Shown here piece by piece: positions 18,814 through 26,676 of a stretch of DNA of 64,000 nucleotides. The position numbers and the translations under genes were made by a program. The notes under the pieces are model-generated. The model was not told where the DNA came from. It saw only the letters and a program-made list of their open reading frames with translations, and did no database searches. Source of the stretch: Zunongwangia atlantica 22II14-10F7 (lineage in GTDB: Bacteria; Bacteroidota; Bacteroidia; Flavobacteriales; Flavobacteriaceae); the NCBI RefSeq assembly GCF_002094855.1, contig NZ_ARYN01000003.1, positions 124,001-188,000 of the forward strand. Reading direction: 5' to 3'. Position 1 is the first letter of the stretch; each line of letters begins with the position of its first letter.

Positions 18814-21060
18814 TTAATAAATAGTATTAGGCTGCGGAGTTTCTAAAACCCTGTCTACAGGTTCGCTACTCATTTCGAATAACAATTCACCTCCCTCTAC
18901 AATTTCTTTATGCGTGATATAAGCACGATTCAGCTCTTTTCCATTTAATTTTACCTTAGTAACAAACTGATTTTCTTCAGCGAAATTCGATGTTTTTACA
19001 CTGAATTTTTTACCGCCCGGCAGATTAATTTCAGCAGATTCAAATAAAGGAGCGCCCAACATATAAGTTCCCTGCGCCGCATTTACCGGATAAAACCCCA
19101 TCGAACTAAAAATATACCACGAGGACATTTGTCCACAATCTTCATTTCCGCAGTGTCCGTTTGGTTCATTTTTATATTGCTCGGTTAGGATTTGCCGAAC
19201 CAGTCTTTGTGTTTCAGAAGGTTTTCCCAGGTAATCGTATAAATACGCTACGTGATGACTTGGCTCATTTCCATGCGCATATTGCCCGATCATTCCGGTG
19301 CTAAAAATTGGCAATTTATCGTCCGCAGCAGGATTAAAGCTAAACATCGAATCCAGTTTTTGCGTAAAACGCTCTTCGCCTCCGGTAGTTTTTATTAAAC
19401 CCGAAATATCCTGCGGCACAAACCAGTAATATTGCCACGCATTGCTTTCACTAAAATAATCGGAATATTCCTTGCTATTAAATCCCGCGATAAATTCACC
19501 ATTTTCGTTTTTTGCTCTAAAAAAACTGGTTTTAGAATCATAGGTGTTTTTCCAGTAACCAGAGCGTTCTAAGAAGTATTGATAATCGTCTTCTTTCCCC
19601 AAATCCTTAGCGAACATAGCGATACACCAGTCGTCGTAAGCATATTCTAAAGTTTTAGAAACACTCCAATCGCCTTCTTTTTCTTCAGCCGGAACATAAC
19701 CTCTTTCAGCAAAAACATCGATTTTACGGGTGCTGGTCATTGCGCTTGCCTTACAGGCTTCGTAAGCTAGTTCAGCATCAAAATCAAAACCTTTAAAATA
19801 AGCGTCTACGATCACGGGAACCGAGTGATAGCCTAGCATCATATTAGTTTCGTTCCCCTGCATCGACCACACCGGCAGCAAACCGGTTTCCTGGTAATGC
19901 GCTAACATCGATTTTATAAAATCTGGTACTCTTTCCTGCTGAATGATCGTATAAAGCGGATGCGCCGCTCTAAACGTATCCCAAAGCGAAAAGGTATCGT
20001 AGCGATTAAAACCATCTGCATTTTCGATGCTATCATTCGCGCCTTTATAATTTCCGTTAGGATCACTTAATAAAGTTGGAGCCAACATCGATTGATACAT
20101 CATCGTATAGAATATCGATTTTTGATCGCTATTTGATGTTTCAATTTTTATCTTCTGAAGTTCTTTTTCCCAGGTTTCATTGGCTTCTTCGCGGTAATGA
20201 TCGAAATTAAAGTCGGGTGCTTCCTTCTCTAAACTTGCGTAAGCGCCTTCAATATTTGCTGAAGACACTCCGGTTTTAACCACTATTTGCTCTTCTGAAG
20301 TTGTCTCGTAATTCAGGATGATTTTGGTGTTTTCAGCGGTGATTTCTTTTGCTGAAATTTTCGCTCCATTTTCTAAAATTTCGAAATCCTGAAAGGCTTT
20401 AGAAAACTTCATCACAAAATATACACGCTGATCTTTTGCCCATCCGGTAGATTTTCGATAACCTTCGATAACCGAATCATTAACTACTTTAAGATGAGTT
20501 TCTGTAGCGCGATCCCAGTTTAAAGCATAACCAAGGTCTACATGAATTTGTGATAAAGAATCCTCTGGAAAAGTGAATCGCTGAATCCCGGTTCTTGGTG
20601 TAGCGGTAAGTTCAGCTTTAATATCGTAATCTAAAAGCTGCACCGAATAATATCCAGGTGAAGCTTCTTCCTGTTCATGATCAAACTTTGAAAATGGTTT
20701 GTGATTATTCTCTGGAATACGTTCTGAAAACTGACTATTGGTTGGCATCACCAAAATATCGTAAAGATCGCCGGCACCCGTACCTGTTAAGTGCATATGT
20801 GAAAAACCGGTAATGATCGAATCTTGATAAAAATATCCGGCGATACGATCCCAGCCGCCAACACCAATATCCGGACTTAACTGCACCATCCCGTAGGGCG
20901 TAGTTGCTCCGGGATAGGTATTCCCCGGCCCATCTGTCCCGATAAACGGATTTACAAATTGTGTAAGTTGCTCTTCTGCTATTTTACCTACTTCAGTTTC
21001 CTCTGTTTTACAGGAAAAAATCGTTATTAAAACAGCGATTCCTAAGAATTTTAATTTCAT
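18814..21060 (-). CDS. GH92 alpha-mannosidase lipoprotein
   Basis: A 748-residue exo-alpha-mannosidase with a lipobox at Cys17 (ITIFSC). It shows the standard GH92 signatures: NPFIGTDGPGNTYPGA near the N-terminus, HGNEPSHH with Glu599, and GNEDCGQMS (Glu640-Asp641). These match the alpha-1,2/alpha-1,3 group more closely than the downstream paralogue does, though linkage cannot be fixed from sequence. It is separated from the next upstream operon gene by about 450 bp that hold a dispersed repeat, so it may have its own promoter or read-through transcription. Confidence 0.93.
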   Translation of the reverse strand: MKLKFLGIAVLITIFSCKTEETEVGKIAEEQLTQFVNPFIGTDGPGNTYPGATTPYGMVQLSPDIGVGGWDRIAGYFYQDSIITGFSHMHLTGTGAGDLYDILVMPTNSQFSERIPENNHKPFSKFDHEQEEASPGYYSVQLLDYDIKAELTATPRTGIQRFTFPEDSLSQIHVDLGYALNWDRATETHLKVVNDSVIEGYRKSTGWAKDQRVYFVMKFSKAFQDFEILENGAKISAKEITAENTKIILNYETTSEEQIVVKTGVSSANIEGAYASLEKEAPDFNFDHYREEANETWEKELQKIKIETSNSDQKSIFYTMMYQSMLAPTLLSDPNGNYKGANDSIENADGFNRYDTFSLWDTFRAAHPLYTIIQQERVPDFIKSMLAHYQETGLLPVWSMQGNETNMMLGYHSVPVIVDAYFKGFDFDAELAYEACKASAMTSTRKIDVFAERGYVPAEEKEGDWSVSKTLEYAYDDWCIAMFAKDLGKEDDYQYFLERSGYWKNTYDSKTSFFRAKNENGEFIAGFNSKEYSDYFSESNAWQYYWFVPQDISGLIKTTGGEERFTQKLDSMFSFNPAADDKLPIFSTGMIGQYAHGNEPSHHVAYLYDYLGKPSETQRLVRQILTEQYKNEPNGHCGNEDCGQMSSWYIFSSMGFYPVNAAQGTYMLGAPLFESAEINLPGGKKFSVKTSNFAEENQFVTKVKLNGKELNRAYITHKEIVEGGELLFEMSSEPVDRVLETPQPNTIY

Positions 21061-21195
21061 TTTTTAAGCGATTAGCCTTCAGCAATAAGCTGTCAGCTAT
21101 TATTTTAAGCAGTAAGCTGAAAGCTTTCAGCCTTTTGTAATCTCAATATTTTACATTTAGAGCTTAGCTATAATCTCAGATTAAAAAAACAAATA

Positions 21196-21225
21196 GATGA
21201 GATCCCGGATCGAGTCCGGGATGAC
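21196..21225 (+). repeat. Dispersed inverted-repeat element, copy 1
   Basis: The 30-bp element begins GATGAGATCCCGGAT and ends AGTCCGGGATGAC; ATCCCGGA and TCCGGGAT pair as a hairpin. A second copy in reverse orientation occurs at 44465-44494 with a few substitutions that largely keep the pairing. Confidence 0.75.
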
Positions 21226-21233
21226 TATACTTT

Positions 21234-21270
21234 GTCATTTCGAGCGTAATGCAATGAAGTCGAGAAATCT
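21234..21270 (+). repeat. GTCATTTCGAGCG-type intergenic repeat
   Basis: The sequence begins GTCATTTCGAGCGTAATG and ends GTCGAGAAATCT. It can partly fold on itself (TTTCGA/TCGAGAAA). Repeats of this form are common between genes in Bacteroidetes; from memory of the motif, not from a search. Only one copy is seen in this window. Confidence 0.55.
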
Positions 21271-21437
21271 ATTAAAACTTTGAAATTTCTCCATCACACT
21301 AAACTTTACCTGCCGGCAAGGCAGAATTAAAATGATAAATCTTTTCAATTATCAGTAGCGAATTCATTCAAAATTCAGCATTCAAAACTTAAAATGATAA
21401 GTCCTGGTTCTTGCTTCCTATCTCTTCTCTCTGTTCT

Positions 21438-21498
21438 CTAGTCTAATTTCTATAATCTAAATTCTAACGTCTAACAGCGAAGCGATCTAAAATCTAAC
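21438..21498 (+). repeat. TCTAA-rich dispersed element, copy 1
   Basis: The element contains TCTATAATCTAA, then AGCGAAGCGATC, then TAAAATCTAAC. The reverse complement of 44367-44419 carries the same blocks in the same order (CTAGTCT, TCTATAATCTAA, CAGCGAAG, GTCTAAAATCTAA). It is a short non-coding repeat, not an insertion sequence. Confidence 0.7.
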
Positions 21499-21511
21499 TT
21501 CTTAATTCTAA

Positions 21512-22639
21512 TTATTCCTCACTTGCTGCTTTAACCGCTGCCAGTTTTTCTGGAGTAAAAGCACCTCCATCAAAGAAAGAAACGCCTTTTGCTCCGTTTG
21601 CTTTTGCCTGGTTGATGGCTTCAGTTAATTCTTCAGGAGTCATTTCAGGAATATAGATTCCGGTATGTAATTCGGTATTCTTAGCTTCCAGATCCTGCAC
21701 ACCTTGTTTTGTAGCAAAACCAATCCAATCTATTTCTTCATTATAGAAATTATTATAGATCATTGGCAATACATAGTCGATATCCCATTTATCCCAACGT
21801 TGGCGAACCATGTGATCTGCCATTTCTGGATAAGGGAAAACTGCCGCACTAAGCTCTTTGTTATTTTCGTGAACGATTTTATAAGCATCGTTAACCAGAT
21901 CTCTAATTCTGTTTAAACGGAATTGTTTCCACTCCATATCTATCTGTGGATCGTCGGTATCTCTAGGATCTTTGTGGTGCATCTCTTTAAACTTAGCGAT
22001 ACAAACATCACAATAACAGAAATCATATTCTGGCATTTCTGTAGTTTGCTCTAGATCATACTTTGGTAATAATCCAATAGGTAGAAAAATATCCGGGAAT
22101 CTTATATAATCTAAATGTACCGTTTCTACATCTTCAACTTTTGCCAAACCTTCTACCAAACTTAAAATATGGTTTCTCGATTCTTCTCTGGTTGGGCATA
22201 ACCACTGGTAATAATCTACATAAGGGCGATGATCAAAACAAGATTCACCATTACGGCTTACCTGATACCAATCTGGATGCTGTAAAGCAACTTCGTCCCC
22301 TGGGCGATTTACTGCCATGATCCAGGCATGAACTTCTAAACCTTCAGCTTTGGCAAGTGGCGTTAAACGAGAAAGTAATTCGGGATCTGTATCAGTATTT
22401 ATTAAAACTGCATCTAATCCATTCTCTTTATATTTTTTGAATTCTTCAGTATAAGATTCATCTGTTCTACTGGCATCTGCGGTGATCCATGTCCAGTATT
22501 TAAAATCTGAATCTTCAGTAGTTTCTGCAGTTTCCTCGTTAGCTTCCGCAGTATTTGCTTTCGCCTTTTGCATATTATCTAAACACGAAATGGTCGAGAA
22601 AGCGACCAATATCGAAAACAATAAAAATCTAAATTTCAT
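21512..22639 (-). CDS. GHL10-like putative glycoside hydrolase lipoprotein
   Basis: A 375-residue lipoprotein (Cys19, TISC) with an acidic linker (about 25-45) and then a TIM-barrel-like domain resembling the GHL10 / family-10-like glycosylhydrolase group. It has a HLDYIRFP motif (175-182, with Asp177 at the end of a predicted strand), an FCYCDVC cysteine cluster (Cys208, Cys210, Cys213), and PMIYNNFY near residue 292. The reaction is not known. It lies 40 bp downstream of the CBM9-like gene. Within a locus rich in alpha-mannosidases but lacking a visible endo-N-acetylglucosaminidase, an endo-acting role is possible but unproven. Confidence 0.7.
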   Translation of the reverse strand: MKFRFLLFSILVAFSTISCLDNMQKAKANTAEANEETAETTEDSDFKYWTWITADASRTDESYTEEFKKYKENGLDAVLINTDTDPELLSRLTPLAKAEGLEVHAWIMAVNRPGDEVALQHPDWYQVSRNGESCFDHRPYVDYYQWLCPTREESRNHILSLVEGLAKVEDVETVHLDYIRFPDIFLPIGLLPKYDLEQTTEMPEYDFCYCDVCIAKFKEMHHKDPRDTDDPQIDMEWKQFRLNRIRDLVNDAYKIVHENNKELSAAVFPYPEMADHMVRQRWDKWDIDYVLPMIYNNFYNEEIDWIGFATKQGVQDLEAKNTELHTGIYIPEMTPEELTEAINQAKANGAKGVSFFDGGAFTPEKLAAVKAASEE

Positions 22640-22679
22640 ACGATTAAGGTTTGTTGAAATTGCCCAATCTGGACAGTAT

Positions 22680-23735
22680 TTATTTGGTTAATTGAATAAA
22701 GGATCCATCTTCTTTAATTAGGTATTTTTCTCCTGAAAAAGGACTTTCTATACTAATATTATACCCTGAAGAATGGACTTCTATTTTCGGATTTAATTCT
22801 TTATTTAAAACTGAAATAGGCGAATCCTGAAGTTTATCTACAGTATTTGCCCATTTTTGATGTTTTGAGTAATAATTTTTTTGTGCTCTGTATAACGAAT
22901 ACATCGCCCAGCGAATATGTTCGTCTTCAGGGATCTGAAATTCGATATTTTCTGAAGCTTTTTTATCGCTAAAAAATACGTAACCCCAATGCTCTGGCTC
23001 GTGCATATTAATTACACCCTGTGGTGACCAAACCCAGTTATATTCTGGTAGATATTGGCCATTTTCACCTTTCTTTCTTGAATAGCGACCATCTTTAAGA
23101 TCGTGATTCCAGTTTACGCGAGAAAAGTTAACACGCCAAAAATCGTTCTGCGGAATTTTACCATTTGCACTAGCTTCAGTTAAAGCATCCCAGGGCATAG
23201 CAATTTCTACTTCCCAATATTGGTCTTTATCTGAAGCATCGTTCAAAGTTCCTTCAATATTTACGGCAGATTTAATTCCGTTAATATCCCAGTGATCGAT
23301 CGCCGGCCCGCCTTCGCGATACGCCTCGATAAGCATTAAATCCCAAACAGTATTTAAAGCATTCACTTCAAACTCCATGTATTTTTGGGTATCACCATCT
23401 GGATCAATAAAAACTTCAAAATCGTTATTATAGAAAATCACCGTATCACGTTGTTTTAGAGTCCCCCAAATATGTGGTTCTTCTAATTTGGCGTAGATAT
23501 AAAAATACTGGTCGTCCCAAAGCATTTTTGCATTGGTTTTATACTTTGGGACTTTATCACCTTCAATATCTATAAAATCGGCTGTCCATTTTGCCTCTTT
23601 CCAGCTTGCTTCATCGGCTTTACCGTCTATAACAATTTCTTCTGAAGTTTTATAGGACACGTAAGAACGTGGCGGCTCTTGCGCAAAAGCGTTTATACAA
23701 AAAAGAGATCCAAAAATGGCTAAAATCGATTTCAT
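22680..23735 (-). CDS. CBM9-like secreted carbohydrate-binding protein
   Basis: A 351-residue protein with a signal peptide (ends INAFAQ) and a family-9 carbohydrate-binding-like domain (about 25-250). The domain shows IDGKADEASWKEAKW, the FEVFIDPDGD metal-site-like motif, and WEVEIAMPWDAL. The remaining 100 residues have no clear domain. Stand-alone CBM9 proteins of this kind occur in PULs and probably bind sugar or help hold substrate at the periplasmic face; no catalytic motif is visible. The start is 1 bp from the GH130 stop, so the two genes are probably translationally linked. Confidence 0.8.
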   Translation of the reverse strand: MKSILAIFGSLFCINAFAQEPPRSYVSYKTSEEIVIDGKADEASWKEAKWTADFIDIEGDKVPKYKTNAKMLWDDQYFYIYAKLEEPHIWGTLKQRDTVIFYNNDFEVFIDPDGDTQKYMEFEVNALNTVWDLMLIEAYREGGPAIDHWDINGIKSAVNIEGTLNDASDKDQYWEVEIAMPWDALTEASANGKIPQNDFWRVNFSRVNWNHDLKDGRYSRKKGENGQYLPEYNWVWSPQGVINMHEPEHWGYVFFSDKKASENIEFQIPEDEHIRWAMYSLYRAQKNYYSKHQKWANTVDKLQDSPISVLNKELNPKIEVHSSGYNISIESPFSGEKYLIKEDGSFIQLTK

Positions 23736-23736
23736 T

Positions 23737-24705
23737 TTATAAGCTGTTATTTTTTACAAAGTCTACTACTTCGCTAATTTTACCATAAGCAACGCCTGTG
23801 CAGGTATCTGCTGCGCCGTAATACAAAGCTAACTTATCCTCTTCATGCGAATGCAATGCCGCACAAGGAAAAACTACATTTGGCACATCTCCTGTCATTT
23901 CATAAAGTTCAGCCGGAGCTAATAAGTAAGGCTGTGAACGGTATTTTACTTTATCGGGTTCGTTTTTATCTAAAATGGCAGCACCTACCGAATATCTAAA
24001 TCCATTACAGGTGGCGATAACACCGTGATAGAATAACAACCAACCTTCATCTGTTAAAATCGGCACCGGGCCAGCACCGATCTTAGTGCATTGCCATGCA
24101 CTTTGTTCAAACGGAGCAACTTTCATTACACAACGATGTTCACCCCAGTATTTCATATCTGGGCTGTAGCTAATGTAAATATCACCAAATGGCGTATGGC
24201 CATTATCGCTAGGGCGACTTAACATTGCATATTTACCGTTGATCTTTGTAGGGAACAAAACTCCGTTTCTGTTAAAGGGCAAAAAAGCGTTTTCACACTG
24301 AAAAAATTCTTTAAAATCGAAAGTGTAAGCGATACCAATGGTAGGGCCGTGATATCCATTACACCAGGTAATCCAATAACGATCTTCGATGAAGGTAACA
24401 CGAGGATCATATTTATAATCTGAATCGATCATTTGGGTATTACCGGCCTGCATTTCGATTGGCTCGTGGTTAATATCCCAATTGATACCATCTTTACTAA
24501 AACCAGCAAAAATATTCATTTGCACGGCTTTGTTATCACATCTAAAAACCCCGGCAAATCCATCTTCAAAAGGAACTACAGCACTATTAAAAATACTGTT
24601 AGAAGTTGGTATAGCATATCGATCGATAATAGGGTTTTCGCTATGTCTCCAAAGTACATCTGTACAATTCTCAGGTTTATCCTGCCAAGGTATATTCTTC
24701 ATCAT
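23737..24705 (-). CDS. GH130 beta-mannoside phosphorylase (GH130_2-like)
   Basis: Cytoplasmic inverting phosphorylase; the family cleaves Man-beta-1,4-linked disaccharides with phosphate to give mannose-1-phosphate. At 322 residues with no signal peptide, it fits GH130_2, whose characterised members act on Man-beta-1,4-GlcNAc, the N-glycan core disaccharide. The conserved YDPRVT motif supplies the expected general acid Asp100, near the position known for the human-gut enzyme. The partner symporter gene lies 75 bp upstream and would import the disaccharide. The subfamily is inferred from length and context; a mannooligosaccharide phosphorylase is the main alternative. Confidence 0.88.
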   Translation of the reverse strand: MMKNIPWQDKPENCTDVLWRHSENPIIDRYAIPTSNSIFNSAVVPFEDGFAGVFRCDNKAVQMNIFAGFSKDGINWDINHEPIEMQAGNTQMIDSDYKYDPRVTFIEDRYWITWCNGYHGPTIGIAYTFDFKEFFQCENAFLPFNRNGVLFPTKINGKYAMLSRPSDNGHTPFGDIYISYSPDMKYWGEHRCVMKVAPFEQSAWQCTKIGAGPVPILTDEGWLLFYHGVIATCNGFRYSVGAAILDKNEPDKVKYRSQPYLLAPAELYEMTGDVPNVVFPCAALHSHEEDKLALYYGAADTCTGVAYGKISEVVDFVKNNSL

Positions 24706-24780
24706 CTTCTTTATTTTACTCGAAAATCGAGATTTTTATTATTTTAATCCTAATAATTAATCAGGTTACTTCTTTATTTA

Positions 24781-26667
24781 TTAAATATCGTCTTCACTGG
24801 TTTCCAGATTTTTCACTTTATCCAGCCAGGTAAACTTCAGTATTAAACTGGTTAACACAAAAACGGCCACAGCCATCCATGTTTTGCTATAGTCTCTCAC
24901 TACCAAAAATATTGGCAATAAGATCATGCTCGATTGCCAGATAATCCCAATAATACAATTGAACATATCCAGCCAAAAATCATTGTTTTTTTCTATTTTT
25001 TCTTCGGAATAATGATCTCTAACCGGCTTCCACCAGCCCCAGGGATGTACATTAGTGTAAAATGATTTTAATGTTGCCATATCTGTAGGCTTGGTTAAGA
25101 AAGTTCCTAACAAAGAACCTAATAGCGAGAATCCAAGAATTATAGGAAATAAATAGATCGCCGGAATTTCTGAAAGGTCATGCAGTAAAGTACCTGCTTC
25201 TAAATTCGCTTTATTCTGATCTAAGAAAAACTGAAGCGTTGCGATAATTAAACCTGCTAACATTCCCCAAAAATATCCCCAGCCATTAAAACGCCACCAA
25301 ACCCATTTTAAAAAGTTTGCGGCAACATAGCCACCATAAAGTGCACTAGTGATCCAAAGCGTAATCGAGTTTATAGAATCTGCAAAAAAGCCCATAATAA
25401 CTCCCAGGGTAACTACACCAAAAGAAGCAATATGACTCGCTTTTACATAATGCCTGTCTGAAGCTACTGGCTTAAAATATTTCTTATAAATATCATTTAC
25501 GATATAAGCTGGCCCTGCATTTACAAAAGCAGAAAATGTAGACATAAACGCGGCTAATAATCCTGCCAGCAATAATCCTTTAATCCCAACCGGAACGTGA
25601 TTATTGATTACTTTTGGTAAAATTACTTCAAGATCGTTACCGGTTACCGCTCCAGCTTCAAGCATTTGAGGCGCTATGAAAACAAGCCCAATCAATACGA
25701 TACCACCAATTAAAAGATAACGAGGAATAAACAAAACCAGATTTGTAAATCCACTCATATACGCTGCATCTTTTACATTTCTGGTAGAAAGAATTCGCTG
25801 CATATCGTAACCCGGAGTTGGTCCTGCTACACTCGAAAAGAAACCTTTAAAAAGCGTCATTCCAATAAAAGCACCAAACATTTTATACCCCTGTGTATCT
25901 ATAAGTCGGTTAAACTCTTCGTAATCTCCAGACCAGAAGCCGGTAAGTTCATTTCCGAAGAAAACATTTTTCCATTCTTTAGGAATTAAAGTATTTACCT
26001 CGACATCAGTAAATGCGTAAAATGTATAACCTGCCACTAAAATCCCGGCAAGTACCATAATTAAATATTGTAAAACCTCTGTGGTTACCACAGAGAACAT
26101 TCCTCCTTTAATGGTATAAATCGTGGTAAAAAATATAATAAGTAAGGCATAGGTTTGCTCTGAATTTAGCAGCGTTGTTTCAGCAATAGTAAGGCTTGCA
26201 TCCCAAGGAAGAATTACCGTCATAAACTTACCGGCACCTTCAAAGAAATAAGCGATAAAACCTATAGAAGCAACTACTGCAAAAATAGCTACGATTAAAT
26301 GTGAAGCTCGTCCTGCTTTATCATCACCAAACCGAGTTAAAATCCACTCAGATCCCGTCATTACTTTTGAACGTCTAATCCAAACGGCCAGGAACATCAT
26401 TACAAAAACCTGGTTCCAGATGGGCCACATCCACATAAACATGAAACTTTTTACCCCGTATAAAAATAGGATTCCAACCATCCAGGCGGTACCCGATACA
26501 TCGAACATCCCAGAACCATTACTTAATCCCAGGTAATACCATTTTATGGTCTTTCCTCCTAAAAAGTAAGAATCTAAACCTTCGCTGGCTTTTTTAGACA
26601 CCCAAACGCCAACGCCCAGGGTTAAAATGATATAAAGGACAATTATAATTACATCTACTATATGCAT
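24781..26667 (-). CDS. Sodium:solute symporter (SSS family)
   Basis: Inner-membrane sodium-coupled transporter of 628 residues with about 14 hydrophobic segments, starting with VDVIIIVLYIILTLGVGVWV. The SSS hallmark region with a GMFSVV segment and glycine-rich helices is visible, and the C-terminus is cytoplasmic and charged. It sits between GH130 and GH92 genes in the PUL operon (9 bp after GH92), so the likely cargo is the disaccharide or monosaccharide released in the periplasm. The exact sugar is not deducible. Confidence 0.92.
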   Translation of the reverse strand: MHIVDVIIIVLYIILTLGVGVWVSKKASEGLDSYFLGGKTIKWYYLGLSNGSGMFDVSGTAWMVGILFLYGVKSFMFMWMWPIWNQVFVMMFLAVWIRRSKVMTGSEWILTRFGDDKAGRASHLIVAIFAVVASIGFIAYFFEGAGKFMTVILPWDASLTIAETTLLNSEQTYALLIIFFTTIYTIKGGMFSVVTTEVLQYLIMVLAGILVAGYTFYAFTDVEVNTLIPKEWKNVFFGNELTGFWSGDYEEFNRLIDTQGYKMFGAFIGMTLFKGFFSSVAGPTPGYDMQRILSTRNVKDAAYMSGFTNLVLFIPRYLLIGGIVLIGLVFIAPQMLEAGAVTGNDLEVILPKVINNHVPVGIKGLLLAGLLAAFMSTFSAFVNAGPAYIVNDIYKKYFKPVASDRHYVKASHIASFGVVTLGVIMGFFADSINSITLWITSALYGGYVAANFLKWVWWRFNGWGYFWGMLAGLIIATLQFFLDQNKANLEAGTLLHDLSEIPAIYLFPIILGFSLLGSLLGTFLTKPTDMATLKSFYTNVHPWGWWKPVRDHYSEEKIEKNNDFWLDMFNCIIGIIWQSSMILLPIFLVVRDYSKTWMAVAVFVLTSLILKFTWLDKVKNLETSEDDI

Positions 26668-26676
26668 TAATTCTGC

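Larger units (their letters stand above)
21061..21511. other. Gene-free stretch with dispersed repeats
   Basis: No open frame of note. It holds, in order: an inverted-repeat element (21196-21225), a GTCATTTCGAGCG...GTCGAGAAATCT element typical of Bacteroidetes intergenic repeats (21234-21270), a CCTGCCGGCAAGGCAG-like element (about 21309-21324), and a TCTAA-rich element (21438-21498). It interrupts an otherwise tightly packed operon between a GH92 gene and the GHL10-like gene. Confidence 0.7.

Noticed and set aside
21061-21511. Insertion sequence or CRISPR array at the repeat-rich gap
   Set aside because: No transposase frame, no target duplication and no regularly spaced direct repeats; only short dispersed elements.
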